DNA of 64,000 bases from Cordia subcordata (Eukaryota; Streptophyta; Magnoliopsida; Boraginales; Cordiaceae), in assembly GCA_028554755.1 (NCBI GenBank), contig JAPTOF010000015.1:3100001-3164000 (forward strand), read 5' to 3'. Made by a program: the position numbers and the translations under genes. This document shows, in pieces, positions 49,020 through 61,353 of the stretch. Position 1 is the first letter of the stretch. Every line of letters begins with the position of its first letter. The notes beneath the pieces are model-generated. The model was not told the origin of the DNA. It was given only the letters and a program-made list of their open reading frames with translations, and searched no databases.

Positions 49020-49683
49020 CCATCATTCTAAGGTTCACAATAGTAGGATGATGTCTAATAAGTACAATCTTACATGTTCTAGGCCAAGGTGTTGTGAATA
49101 TATACAGCTATTCACAATCAAAACATCATCATGTTTGATTTACAACATTATTAGCAATTGGGTATCAACATATAGGCAAGATTGGAGTTATATTCACTAT
49201 AAAGCATGCTTATACTCACATTGACATAAACATAGCAAACCCACTTCATACAATCTATTACTAAACACATAGACATGCATATTAGGAGGATTAGAGAATA
49301 ATCTCCAATTTATACACATACTACTCATTTAGGCATTTAATCAAACATATAAGCATGTATTGAGTAAAAGCCATTAACATGAAGAACAAAGTATGTATAT
49401 TTATAAGCTATGAAAATCCCATAACATAGAGTATAAAATCAACCCATTACACAAGCTAAATCACCCTAATCTAATCTACTCAAACATAAATGAAAATAGG
49501 ATGAAAGAGAGGTTATGAAACTGCCCTTCCATCGTAGTTGCCCTTGTGTAAAATTTGAGTAAATTCTTACTCCAAAGTTGTTAAATCTCTCTAAGAAAGC
49601 TTGAATCCATGTGGGAAATGTGTGAAAAGGTGTATCTGAGGTGGGTGAGAATTAGCGTTAAGTATGTGAGAAGTGGGTATGAA

Positions 49684-49705
49684 GTGTGTGTGTGTGTGTG
49701 TGTGT
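49684..49705. repeat. (GT)n microsatellite
   Basis: GT dinucleotide tract in the LTR. An analogous (GT)n lies in the partner LTR near 56818-56832. Confidence 0.9.
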
Positions 49706-50220
49706 TGATTCCCTAAATGCTGAAACATCGGGTCCTATTTATAGCCTCCAGCGTCACTACAAGTTAACCTTATCGGCTAGCTGGTAGATGGAGGATTCGA
49801 TTGGTTCTAAAATACTCTCTCTGAAGTTACCGGTTGACTAGCCCAGTCGATTTGCCCTTTTGCGCTCTTGATTTACTCGCTGACCTAGCCAGTTAACCGG
49901 TAGGATCTAGGGGTCGACCGGTTCGTCTTTATTGCTTCAATCTTCATCTTCTTGGCTTTTGGCCTCTTTCCCACGACTTGTATACCTTTTATCTTCATCA
50001 CCCTTCATCGTGTAATCCTTGTTTTCAACCAAAGTCTCACTTCGATCATGAAATCAAGCAATTAGTGTAGCGTTTATCTACCAAATTCTCTATGTACAAT
50101 TATCTTTGCTTAATCTTATCTCTAGCAAATGTACTACACTAATGCCACTACATTAGCGCATAATACCTCTAAAATATATAGAAAATGTAATACAGACACA
50201 TATCAAATCAAATCACATCA

Positions 50221-51810
50221 ATACCCCTAAATCTTCTCCTTGCTTATCCTCAACCAAGACCAATCCTAAGTTTATCTCAAAGTCAATACAAGGGGTTGTC
50301 TAAAGGATTGATTCACTATCTCGATGAATCTAAGGAGCATGAAGGGGCCATTCCTATTATAAAAAGGTCCTCAAGCCCCTTTGGATCCTCCTTTTACTCA
50401 TAAAGGGTCTCGTACCTCATGGTAAGTTCACAAGTAGCCAAACCACCACAACTTATGATTCCAATGCATACATACAGGATGTTGATATTTCGTTCCCCCT
50501 CGACTAACATGGCCTCTCTAACATGCACAAAGCCTCAAAGACAAGGAGAAAGTAGAATATACAAACATAATGGCTTATAAATTATGCATGAGCCTCATTC
50601 ACATGTCAACAAAGAAACAAAGAAAGCAACTTGTGCTAAGTTGATACTGTGTCAATTGAGTACTTATTCCATAAACTTTTTGGTGCCTTTGGCTTTTTCT
50701 CTTTATTATTATTTTTTATTTTTCACTTTTTAATCTTTTTGTACCTTTTAACCTTTTCTATTTGTTTTGGATTTTTCACACTTTGCATTATATAACAAAT
50801 AGAAAAGAAAAAGAAAGGCTAAGGCACATAAAAGAGAACCAATTAAGGAAAGGGCACTTATATCAATACTCCTTTTTCAACACTCTTTCCAACTAAGCTA
50901 TGAGGTGGCTGTAAAGGGCATTCTTAAAGTACTCATTCCCCATAACTTTCAAAGGCATCCTCTCCAAGACTTGGATCTCCCTCTATTCTATTCATTCCCC
51001 ACAATGCAAACTCATGTTCAATAATCAATTGAGTTAGTCATAATAGCCAACACTTCAATCAATAAAGAAATAAGCAACTCTACATGCACAAGAGTTTAAA
51101 GATTTTTCACCATTTTTACAAACATAATGCAATCTACCCTAATAAAGCATAAAACAATAAGAACCAAACTCTCACATCCTCAAACCTAAACTTGGCTTAT
51201 CCTTAAGCAAATAAAGCACAGCACATAACAAGCAAAAAATCATCATAAAGCAAGTAAAGATAATGGGGATGGTATAGAAAGATGGGAAACAAGTGGAGAA
51301 AGGATTGGTACAACCTTGTGTTATTCTTCACAGCTTTCCCATGCCAATGATCAACATTTCAACTACTAACCCTGTTACTCAACAAATCACAACTACTCCC
51401 CAGATATGAGATTAGTAGCATTGCCAATACAAGCTCGCATTGGCATGTGCAAATAATAAAAAAAGGTGTTCCGTATGGGAAAAAAGGTTTGGTGATTCAA
51501 CACTTTGGGTGAAAAGAAAAGAAAGAAAACAAACAAAAGAAAAATGAAACAAGAAATGCAAAATTGCAAAATTTAACCTAAGTTGCCTCCTAGTAGCGCT
51601 AACCATTATGTTGTCAGCCAGGCGATTACCAACTCATCTTTAACCTCCATAGATAGGGTCATGAAGCGCTATAGTTAACACATGAGCCATGCTCAGATCA
51701 TATGCACGCTTCAGGCCTTTCCCGTTCACTATTAACTCACGATCATCCTTTAAATCCTTGATCTTGATCATTTTGGAAGGGTAGGCCACCTACACCTCAC
51801 ACGGACCATC
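50221..51810 (-). other. Athila element 1, 3' noncoding region
   Basis: No coding frame. It is related to 57385-58870 and, in reverse complement, to 6900-7870 of the non-autonomous element: shared blocks include AAGAAAAAGAAAGGCTAAGG (50807) and ACTCTTTCCAACTAAGCTATG. The polypurine tract is at its left end. It contains phrases such as CCTCAAACCTAAACTTGGCTT (51179) that also occur at 58319. Confidence 0.6.
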
Positions 51811-52905
51811 CTACCGTGTCTTGAGTTTACCTAGAAAGAGCTTCAAACGTGAGTTAAATAACCTAACTTTATTGGAAGAAGAGAATGATTTCTTAAGAAT
51901 GTGTCTTTCATGATTCCTTTTCATCCTATCCTTAAAAAGTTTGGCGCTCTCATATGCCTTATATCTAAGCTCCTCTAATTCTGCTAGGTCAAGGTTCTTT
52001 TTCTCACCCACTCTTGACAATTCAAAATTTAGGGCCTTGATTGCCCAAGAAGTCCTATGCTTAAGTTCTACCGGCAAGTGACAAGCTTTCCCATAAACTA
52101 ACCTATATGGCGACATACTAAAGGAAGTCTTAAAAGTGGTACGGTAGGCCCACAAAGTATCATTCAGCTTAATAGACCAATCTCTCCTATTGGGCTTAAC
52201 CGTTTTCTCTAAAATGTGCTTGATCTCCCTATTAGACACCTCTACTTGATCACTAGTTTGCGAGTGACAAGGAGTAGCAACCTTATGGGTGATCAAATAT
52301 CTTCCCAACAAGGTTTCAAGTGTCCTATAATGAACATCTTAAATATCTTCCCAACAAGGTTTCAAGTGTCCTATAATGAAAGTGCAAACCACCGTCACTA
52401 ATCAAGACCTTAGGGACTCCAAGTCTAGAGAAAATGTTCTCCTAATAAACTTCACAACTACCTTATGGTCATTAGTACATATGGGAATTGCCTTAAGCCA
52501 TTTAGATATATAGTCCATAGCCATTAGAATGTATTGATACCCAAAGGAAGGTGGAAATAGACCCATGAAATCAATACCCTAAGCGTCAAAAAGCTCACAT
52601 GGAAGAATAGGGGACAATGGCATTATGTTTTTGTTAGAGATGGACCCAGATTGTTGACATCTAACACACTTCTTACAATACTCTTCGGCATCCTTAAAAA
52701 AAGCAGGCCAAAAGAATCCATATTGCAAGACCTTCACAGTGGTCATCTTGCCACTAAAATGACCTCCACTACTCTCATCGTGACATATACTCAACACGCT
52801 CTCAAATTCCTTCTCGGGCACATACCAGTGAATCACTTGATCCGCGTATACTATGAAAAAATAGGGATCCTCCCAAAAGAAATGCCTCACTTGCGCTAGG
52901 AACAT
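51811..52905 (-). pseudogene. Athila element 1 integrase, broken
   Basis: The zinc-binding N-terminus lies at 52590-52790 (CHDESSGGHFSGKMT.., EYCKKCVRCQQSG). The core lies at about 52330-52580 (a SDGG-type motif near 52400), and the C-terminal part at 51811-52311 ([63 protein letters not shown]) is diagnostic of Athila. Breaks: a 40-bp direct repeat (52295-52334 and 52341-52380), stops near 52578 and a frame change. It would catalyse cDNA insertion. Confidence 0.85.
52295..52380. repeat. 40-bp direct repeat in the integrase
   Basis: AAATATCTTCCCAACAAGGT.. (ending CTATAATGAA) occurs twice, separated by CATCTT. It is a local duplication that disrupts the frame and is absent from the homologous part of Athila element 2. 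Confidence 0.9.
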
Positions 52906-53363
52906 ATCTCTCTCTTTGTGGTAAGATAATTAACTATATAAGCAAACCAAGGTGTGTGATGAGAAATGGCAAATAATTGCTTATCGAGAAATAAATCATG
53001 AAAAGAGGAAGGATCACTAGAAGACTCACTCACAAGACGGGAAAGATGATCGACAACTAAATTCTCACTACCATTCTTGTCCCGAATTTCTACATCAAAC
53101 TCTTGAAGAAGGAGCATCGATCTAATCAAGCGGGGCTTAGATTCTTTCTTAGCTAACAAATGCCTCAACGCTGCATGATTGGTGTAGACAATTACCTTGG
53201 ACCTTAGGATGTACGACCTAAACTTGTCAAGGAAGAAGGCTACCACTAGAAGCTCTTTTTCTGTAGTGGTATAATTCTTTTGAGTCTTATTAAGAGTCTT
53301 ACTAGTGTAGTATACTACATGGGGCAACTTATCTCGCCTTTGACCTAAAATAGCTTCTATCAA
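52896..53363 (-). pseudogene. Athila element 1 RNase H, inactive
   Basis: Shows [52 protein letters not shown] and [12 protein letters not shown]. In the T-D-H-A-A-L motif of gypsy RNase H the aspartate, a metal ligand, is Asn (T-N-H-A-A-L near 53170-53190). The adjacent frame is broken toward RT (53364-53484). Confidence 0.82.
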
Positions 53364-53484
53364 AAGTCAGATGCATTACACATAACCTCAAATAGGAGAT
53401 TTCAATCAAGCAGCTGAATGATTAGGGAAGAGGACAATAAGGATTTAAGCCTATTGAAAGCTCTAACACACTCATCATCAAATG

Positions 53485-54372
53485 CTAAGGGTCATCCTGT
53501 GCTAATAGCCTAGATAAGGGACGTGCTGTATGGCTAAAATCCTTAATTAACCTGCAATAGAATCTTGCATGCCCTAGAAAAGATTTAACATCCTTAACGC
53601 ACTTAGGGACAAACAACTTCTCAATCAAGTCTACCTTAGCTGGGTCAAATTGATTACCACTAGATGAAACTATGTGACCCAAGACTATCCCTCTCTGCAC
53701 TATGAAGTGGGAATTTTTCCAACTCAATAATAAGTTCTTCTCCATACAACAGTTTAATACTAAAGAGAGGTGACTCAAACACTTATCAAAGCTATCACCA
53801 AAGACTAAGAAGTCATCCATGAAGATCTCTAAATACTTCTCTATTATATCGCTAAAAATGGCCATTATACACCTTTGAAGCATTGTTGGCGCATTGTAAA
53901 GACCGAAGGGCATTCTCCTATAGGCAAAAGTGCCATAGGAAAAAATGAAGGTGGTATTCTCCTGGTCCTAAAGAAACATAGGGACCTGATTATAACCCAA
54001 ATAGCCATCTAGAAAACAATAGTAGCTATGCCTAACTACTCTATATAAGATTTTGTCTAGAAAAGGCAATAGGAAATGATCCTTTCTAGTTTTAGAGTTG
54101 AGCTTCCTATAGTCGATACAAACTCTTCAACTCATGGCAGTACTCGTAGGGATAAGTTCTCATCTCTTACTCTCCACAATCGTGATCCCACATTTCTTAG
54201 GTACTACCTGGACCGGACTAACCCACTCAATATCAGAGATTGGATAAATAACGCCTGCATCTAACAGCTTAATGATCTCTTTCTTAACTACTTTGATTAT
54301 GTATGGGTTTAACCTCCTTTGCATCTCCCTAGAAGGAATGAATCCATTCTCAAGGTGAATAGGTGCATACAA
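53485..54372 (-). pseudogene. Athila element 1 reverse transcriptase, broken
   Basis: The N-terminal block lies at 54160-54372 (LNPYIIKVVKKEIIKLLDAGVIYPISD..WVSPVQVVPKK). The catalytic region lies at 53485-53913 (MPFGLYNAPTMLQRCIMAIFSD, then the catalytic box F-M-D-D followed by FLVFGDSFD, and FLGHARFYCRLIKDFS). The F-M-D-D box is intact, but stops and a frame change between 53914 and 54160 interrupt the gene. Confidence 0.86.
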
Positions 54373-54521
54373 ACCAAAGGGTCTACACCTCTCAAATCAT
54401 CAATCTTTCACCTTATGGCCTTCCTATGCTTCCTAAGAACTTATAAGAGATGCTCCTCATGCTCACTAGAAAGGTCGGAAGCTATGATAATCGGAAGGGT
54501 CTCATTAGGGCCTAAGAATGC

Positions 54522-55497
54522 TTATTTCAAATGTTCGAGAAGGGGTTTGAGCTCTAAAGATGGGCTAGGCTTAACCAAGGGGGACTCAATCTCAACATCA
54601 TCAATGTGGATAACACTAGAATCAATGGAAGAACAAATAACCTCAAGCAACTTATTAATCAAAGAATAATCAACTAAGGAGGTGGAAGCTACAAATTTTT
54701 GTTCTAAGGCCTCTAAATCAAAGCTAGTCAACAAATCCTCAAATTTCCTCAAATCTTCGCTATCGATCATGGTCTTCTTTACAAATTCCTCAACGCAATA
54801 ATCAATAACATCAACTGTAAAGCACTTTTCTCCATCCTCTTCTTCTCCTACATTAGCCTTATTCACCGCCCTGGCAACTTTTATGGCGGACCTCAAATTC
54901 CTAAATTTCATCTCTAATAACCCCAACCTACAATGAATAATGGCATCAATGGTAGCAAGGAAAGGGTGACCTAAGAGCATGGGTGTAGAATGTCTAGAAT
55001 CGTGGCTTGAATCCATATCTAGTACTATGAAGTCAACAAAGTACACGAACTCACCTACCTGGACCATAACATCCTCTACCACACCCCTAGGTCTATGCTT
55101 GGACCTATCAGCTAGCTGAAGGATAACTTGTGTAGGGGATGACTCTCCTAGACCAATCTACTAATAGATAGAGTAAGGAATGAGATTCATGCTGGACCCT
55201 AAATCTAGCAAGGTGTGATTAATCTGGGTTTCTCTAATCTTACAAGGAATGGTGAAAGCTTTGAGGTTAATTATCTTGGGCAGAAGGTCCGAAGTACAAA
55301 TACTACTTATTTTCTCCGTGAGCCTCACCTTTTTAGAAATGTTCGATGATCTATGCTTCCTCATACAAAGGTCCATGAAGAACTTAGAATAGGAGGGAAT
55401 GGAAAAGATTGCATCTATCAAAGGAAGATTGATCTTAAGGTCTTTAAGATGCTTTAAGATCTTGAGAAACCTAGAATCCTTACTAGGTGTGGGCCTC
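54522..55497 (-). pseudogene. Athila element 1 gag C-terminus and aspartic protease, broken
   Basis: The upstream part (55161-55497) has the Athila pre-protease wording (FLKILKHLKDLKINLPLIDAIFSIPSYSKFFMDL) and then the protease active site L-L-D-L-G-S-S. After a stop near 55159 the frame continues with VEDVMVQVGEFVYFVDFIVLDM and PMLLGHPFLATIDA, the second half of the protease fold. It then runs through an acidic linker to about 54540. The coding sequence is cut at 55497 by the LTR. Confidence 0.8.
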
Positions 55498-57384
55498 TGA
55501 TACGCTATTCGCGAGCACAAGCCTAAGTAGCCCGCAAGCACATGGATTGATGCAGTGTAGCGTGTGCGAGAATGGATGTCGAACCATAGGGAGGCTATAT
55601 TGTGAGATGGATTCTACGTGTGTGTTCTAGAATGTGCCTAAAAATAAGAAATCTAAACTATCTATTTTTGGAATTTTGGATTTTTGAATGGTTGGGAGCT
55701 CTAACTAAAACAAATTAAATTAAACTTTGGAATTGGGAAAAGTGGAGGATAAGCTAATCTAGAGGAACTAACAAATGGAAAGGTGTTAGGGTGACTTCAA
55801 CTTATGCATGGGTGATTCTATACTCAAATGCTATGGGATTAAAGAATGATGGTTTACTTTAGTGATTGCTCTTAACTAGGTTGCTAAATTAGTGTCTTAA
55901 GTTCCCCCTAGGACTCGGCGCGAGTCCGTCCCTAGGCGGCGCCTCCTAGAGCTACGGCGTGGTCCTTATGACCTAGGGCCTTAAGAGTGACTAACTAGCT
56001 TCCAAGGTGACTTAGAATGAACCTACCCTAGTACCTAAATCATTGGCTGGATTTAAAGCCAATACCTTGTGTCGCTAAGGTCGACTAAACCTATCCTGAA
56101 ACCTATTGGCTAGATTTAAAGCCAAAGGAGACTCGGCCTAGGTTAGCCCTAAATTATGCTTCATCATTCTAAGGTCACAATTGCGGGATTTAACCTATTA
56201 ACACATTCATACATGTTCTAAGCCAAGGTGCTCACGAATAAAGGGACCTATTCAACTACCAAATAGCGTCATGCTTGGATTACACCATTAGAAGCAATTA
56301 ACAACTGATATGTATGCGTTATTGAAGTCATATTCACTACTAGGCATGCAAATATACATATAGACATGAATATAAGCATTACCCACTTCACAGCATCCAC
56401 ATATAAACATATAGACATGATTATAGCAAGGATTAGATGTGTTTAGTAATAAATAGACTCCAATTTATACACATGTTACTCATTTAGGCATTTAATCAAA
56501 CACTTAGACATGAATGAGAAAATAAGCATTTGACCAAGAAAATCAAACATGTGTATATAATCAGTCATTTAATCCTATATCATAAGAGTATATAGCTAAC
56601 CCATTACATAAGTAAAATCACCCTACACAAGTCTACTCAATCATAATAAAAGATAGAGAAAGAGAGTTTATAAAGCTTCTTTTTCATCCTAGCTATTCTT
56701 GTACAAAGCTCTTGAGCAAACTTGAATCCAAATGTTGAAACCCTCTAAATTCTCTTGCTCTAAAGTGATGAAATGTGTGAGAGAGTGTGTGTGTTGCAGG
56801 TGAAGACTAGGGTTAAGTGTGTGTGTGTGTGTGGGTGATGGGTGTGTAAAGATCTTTTCTAAAATTATCAAAAAGCGCTCCCCTTTTTAAGTTTGAAAAT
56901 CAGGCTTTTATATCAGCTCTTTACCCTCTGCCTCGGTTGACGGCTTCTTTTCTTAGCTCGACCGGCTTTATGGTGATGCTCTCTGGACTGGCCAGTCGAC
57001 CGGCTTTGGAGGGGTGGTCGTTTGGTTTTTTTTGGCACCTTTCTGGAGTGGCCGGTCAACTTAACCGGTCGATCAGCTCCTTCTTCTTGGTCGTCCGCCT
57101 AACTTCTTTCCTCCATTCTTTGTCTTTCCGGCCTTTTGACTCGTACATCTCATATCTTTATCACCTATCATCGCCCAATCTTAATCTTAACCCAAAGTTC
57201 ACCTAAATAATTGAAAACAAACAATTAGTGTAGCAATTTGTCTCTTAAACTCAATATGTATATTTGTTTACGCTTAAGCCTATTCTTATCAAAAGTACTA
57301 CACCAATGCATCTTTTTGAGCACTTAATACTTCTTAAACATAGGTAAATTACAATGCAAACACACACAAAAACACAACACATCA
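55498..57384 (-). repeat. Athila LTR shared by the two minus-strand elements
   Basis: Plus strand runs from TGATACGCTATTCGCG to CAACACATCA (1887 bp), partner of 48331-50220. On its right lies a polypurine tract (minus strand AAGGAGAAGGTTTGGGGGTGT, 57385-57405), so it is the 3' LTR of element 2. On its left lies truncated gag-protease sequence of element 1, with no tRNA-Asp primer-binding site. The box cluster is at 56935-57080 (CAGTCGACCGGC at 56994), with minus-strand TATA GATATAAAAGC at 56913-56903. Confidence 0.78.
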
Positions 57385-58877
57385 ACACCCCCAAACCTTC
57401 TCCTTGCTTGTTCTCAAGCAAGCTCAACTTTAAATTTATTTCTATAGTTAATACAATGGATTCCTTAAAGGATTGACTCGCTGTCAAGGTTAGTTTAAGA
57501 GGCATGAAAGGGGCATTCCTATTGTGGAGAGATCCCCAAATCTCTTTGGATCCTCCCTTTACTCATAAAGGGTCTCATTCCTCGTAGGAATTTCCCAAGT
57601 AGCCAGTCCGCCACAAGCCTAGGATTCTAACTTGCGCACTTAAGATGTTGATATTTCGTGCTCCCTCAACTAACACAGCCTCCCCAATATGCACCAAGCG
57701 TCAAAGACAAGAAGAGAGAAAATACAAATACAATGATTTATAAAAAGTCTTATTCATGTATCTATAAAGATGATAACTTGTGCTAAGTTGACATTGTGTC
57801 ACTTCTGCACTTATTCACTAACTTTTTGGTGCGCTTGGCTTTTTCTCTCTTTTTTACTTTTTTTTTTAATATGTTTTTGCACCTTTGTGCCTTTTTCAAT
57901 TTTTTTTGGATTTTTCATGCTTTGTATTGTATTCACAAAAAGAAAGAAAAAGAAAGGCTTAGGCACATAAAAAAGAACCAATCAAGGAAGGGGCACTCAC
58001 ATTAACAACCCTTTTCCAACACTCTTTCCTACCAAGCTATGGGGTGGCTACGAGGGTTATTCTTTCAAGGTTCTCACTCCCCACAACTTTGAAAGGCATC
58101 CCCTCCAAGACTTAGTTTTCAAACCACTCTACTCATTTCCCCATAATGCATCTCATCTTCATAAATCAATAGAGTCAATCACAAAAGCCAACACAATGAT
58201 CAACAAAGAAATAAATGACTCTACATGCATCAAAAGTGAAAAATTTTCACCAGTTTTAAGCGCATAATGCAATCTACCCTAAACAAGATATATAACAAGA
58301 AAACCAAACTCCCATACCCCCAAACCTAAACTTTGCTTGTCCTTAAGCAAATAGATCAAAACACAAAAACAAGCAAATTTTCGTTATAAAACAGGTAAGG
58401 ATGGTGGGGATAGGGTATAAACATAGGGAACAAGTGGAGAAAGGATAGATACAACCTTGCATTTTCTTCAAAGCTTTCCAAGCCAATGATAAATCACCAT
58501 ACTACTAATCTTGTGACTTACAATTCATAAACACTCATAAAGAAAACAAGATTAGTAACATTGCCTATGCATGCTTGCATTGGCATATGCAATAATAGGC
58601 AATGGTGTATCTTATGGGACAAAGGATCAGGATTCAACACTTTGATGTGAGTGAAAGAAAAAGAAAGAAGATAAAAGGAAAGAAAGTGAAACAAATGCAA
58701 AATTACAAAATTGAACCTAGGTTGCCTCCAAGTAGCTTTAACCACCATGCTGTCAGCCGGGCAAACACCAACTCATCTTCAACTTCCATAGATAGGGTCT
58801 TGAAGCATTAAAGCCTCCACACGAGCCATGCTCGGATCATATGCGTGCTTCAGGCGTTGCCCATTCACCGTTAACTC

Positions 58878-59447
58878 TCAGCCATTCTTCAAGTCTTTAA
58901 TCTTGACTGCTCCGGAAGGATAGGCAACCATCACCTCATATGGACCATCCCATCTTGTCTTAAGCTTACCTGGAAAGAGTTTCAATCGTGAGTTAAACAA
59001 CCAAACTTTACTGGAAGGAAAGAATGATTTCTTAATGATGTGTTTATCATGAATTCTCTTCATCCTATCCTTATAAAGTTTAGCATTCTCATACACCTTG
59101 AATCTAAGCTCTTCCAATTCCGCTAGGTCTAGCTTCCTTTTCTCAATCGCTCTTGCCAAGTCAAAATTTAGGGCTTTGATTGCCCAATAGGCTCTATGCT
59201 GTAGTTCTACCGGTAAGTGACAAGCTTTACCATAAACTAATCTATACGAAGACATACCAATGGGGGTCTTAAAGGCGGTACGGTAGGCCCATAAAGCATC
59301 ATTTAGCCTAATAGACCAATCTCTCCTATCAGGCCTAACCGTTTTCTTTAAAATGTGCTTGATTTCCCTATTGGACACCTCTACTTGTCCATTAGTTTGC
59401 AGGTGATAAGGAGTGGCTACCTCATGGGTGATCGAATATCTCCTCAA
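58878..59447 (-). pseudogene. Athila element 2 integrase C-terminal half (open 189-codon frame)
   Basis: A continuous frame with [62 protein letters not shown]-type helices and [23 protein letters not shown]. It ends ..[10 protein letters not shown] at the normal C-terminus. The open length suggests a younger copy than element 1, but the core upstream is frameshifted (59447/59456). Confidence 0.83.
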
Positions 59448-59455
59448 TAAGGCCT

Positions 59456-60048
59456 CTAAAGTCCTATGCGAAAATGCAAACCCCCATCACTAATCAAGAC
59501 CCTAGGGACTCCAAATCTAGAGAAAATGTTCTCCTTAATGAACTTAACCACTACCCTATGGTCATTAGTGCGTGTGGAAATTGCTTCAGCGCATTTGGAC
59601 ACATAATCAACGACCACTAAAATGTATTGGTACCTAAAGGAAAGTGGAAATGGACCCATGAAATCTATACCTAGACATCAAACAAATCGCAAGGAAGAAT
59701 AGGGGATAAAGGCATCATGTTTCTCCTAGAGATGGACCTAGATTGTTGACATCTAAAACACTTCTTACAATACTCTTGGGCATCCCTAAAGAGAGTGGGC
59801 CAAAATAATCCACATTGCATGACTTTTGCAGCGGTCTTTCTCCGACTAAAATGACCCCCACACCCCTTCATCATGTCACATGCTCAAAATATTCTCAAAC
59901 CGGTCTTCCGGCACACACCGACAAATCATTTGATCTGCACACACTTTGAAGAGATAGGGATCCTCCCAAAAGAAATGCCTAACTTGTGCTAGGAACTTAT
60001 CTTTTTCTCTCTTCTCCCAATGGGAGGGAAATCGCCCTATGGCAAGAT
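59456..60048 (-). pseudogene. Athila element 2 integrase core, zinc domain and RNase H end
   Basis: The core shows MGPFPLSFRYQYILVVVDYVSKCAEAI and [15 protein letters not shown] (59470-59660). The zinc domain shows EYCKKCFRCQQSRSIS (59710-59790), and upstream is ..[18 protein letters not shown] (59940-60000). Frames change at 59660 and near 59875. The element is cut by the LTR at 60051. Confidence 0.8.
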
Positions 60049-60050
60049 TG

Positions 60051-61353
60051 TGGGTGTAAATATCTTAAGAGGGGGGGTGAATTAAGATATTAATACTAAT
60101 TTTTGTTATTAAAAATTACAAAAAATTTACAACTTCTAACAATCGATATATCAAACACAAGATAAGCAAGGTAAGTAAGTATAAAAATAGAAGTGTAAGG
60201 AGAAGAGAAATAAACGATTTTAAGGTGGTTCGGCCAAGCTGACGTCCATCGCCCAAGGAAGCTCCCCTTAGGACTTCAAAGATCTCCACTAAGATGCTTC
60301 TTCAAAACTTGGTAAAGCACAAACCAAATTCTTACAACCTCTTTGAAGCCTAACTTCAAAGAACCCAAGAGATGTACTCTATAGGATTTCCCCACATTTA
60401 CAAGCTTTAATGAATAAATCTTACAAAGATTATAGCTCTCAAAGTGTGTATGTACTCAAGAATAAGAAAAGATTGAATATGAGATTTTCTTCAAGAAGAA
60501 GATGAATAAGCTCTTGAAAGCTCAAATATATTGCAAGAATGGCTCAAAGATGGATTGAATGATGATAAACACTTTAGCACACTTCAATTGATGATTAGAA
60601 AGTGTATTGAATGAGTATTTAAAGAGATTTGGGGGTTAGGGATTTGGTAGGTGAAGAAGATTTGGGATTTTCGGCCAGAACGGTAATAAACGGCTAGTGC
60701 ATTTATTACAGTTCCCGTTCAGTCGGTCGATCAGCTGGGTCGTTCGGCTTACCCTTTACCTTCTCTGACTAGGCCGGACGCCTTAGCCGGTCGACTGGCT
60801 AGGGGGTCCGGCTTTTCCCTTCACCTCTCTGTTTTGGCTGGACAACCCACCCAGGTCAGCCGGTCAACCGGCTGGGGGTCCGGCCATTCCAGAATGTGAA
60901 GTAAAGCCAGATTTTTGCAAAGTCCATTTAAAGAGCAAATTCCACAACTCCAAATCATTTTGAATAATTTTGTAAACACATGTTGTGAATTGAAACGCCC
61001 CAAAAACTCATTTTAACTCTATATGTGCATTCAAATACATTTGTGCATATGTTATTTCAAATGTGCAAGACTTGAAAATTTTTGCTATGAATAAGAAAAA
61101 GATTTTGAGCCAAGTCCACACAATATATAGGTATTTCACAAAAAGAGCAAGAAGAAAAACAAATTTGGCACCCCTTATGGCTTCTCTTTTATGCCTTCTC
61201 ATCTTTTCTTCCTTCAAATAAGGCTTTTTGCACATCTTCATATCTTTCAAAGCTTCATATTGATATCATCTCATTTTCACAAGAAGCTATTTAGTCAAAT
61301 AATGCATATATATATTTTCATCATCAAAATCAATAATGAATATTTAGCTAACA
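60051..61353 (-). repeat. 3' LTR of Sirevirus 2
   Basis: Minus-strand start TGTTAGCTAAATATTC at 61353, directly after the tract AAAAAGGCGGAGAT. The plus-strand left end is TGGGTGTAAATATCTTAAGAGG, about 1.3 kb in all. Relatives lie at 9626-10966 (minus) and 15347-17370 (plus). A minus-strand TATA-like CTTTAAATACTC lies at 60626-60615. The box cluster is at 60718-60885. Confidence 0.75.
60718..60885 (-). promoter_or_regulatory. U3 box cluster (GGTCGACCGG-type) of the Sirevirus 2 LTR
   Basis: Contains TTCAGTCGGTCGATCAGC (60718), AGCCGGTCGACTGGC (60788) and GTCAGCCGGTCAACCGGC (60855), interspersed with CCGG-containing phrases. It lies about 90-260 bp upstream, in LTR sense, of the TATA-like box. 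The protein bound, if any, is unknown. Confidence 0.45.

Larger units (their letters stand above)
48331..50220 (-). repeat. 3' LTR of minus-strand Athila element 1
   Basis: Plus strand runs from TGGTGTGACTTTAAGG to AAATCACATCA (1890 bp). Read in reverse it starts TGATGTGATTTG after a polypurine tract AAGGAGAAGATTTAGGGGTAT (50221-50241). It matches the LTR at 55498-57384 (1887 bp) throughout. A minus-strand TATA box CTATAAATAG lies at 49744-49735, beyond a box cluster (49765-49925) with GGTCGACCGGTT at 49912. Confidence 0.8.
50221..55497 (-). mobile_element. Athila element 1 internal region (gag mostly missing)
   Basis: The gene order on the minus strand is protease, RT, RNase H, integrase, then 3' noncoding sequence and LTR: the Ty3/gypsy Athila layout. 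The internal region ends abruptly at 55497 inside gag-protease coding sequence against another LTR (55498-57384). Most of gag, the primer-binding site and this element's own 5' LTR junction are therefore missing. All frames are degenerate. Confidence 0.8.
57385..60050 (-). mobile_element. Athila element 2 internal region (truncated)
   Basis: 3' noncoding sequence (57385-58870), integrase (58878-59874) and the end of RNase H (to about 60048) are present on the minus strand in the same order as element 1. It is then cut at 60050/60051 by the LTR of a Sirevirus; the rest must lie beyond the window or is lost. It is less degenerate than element 1. Confidence 0.78.
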
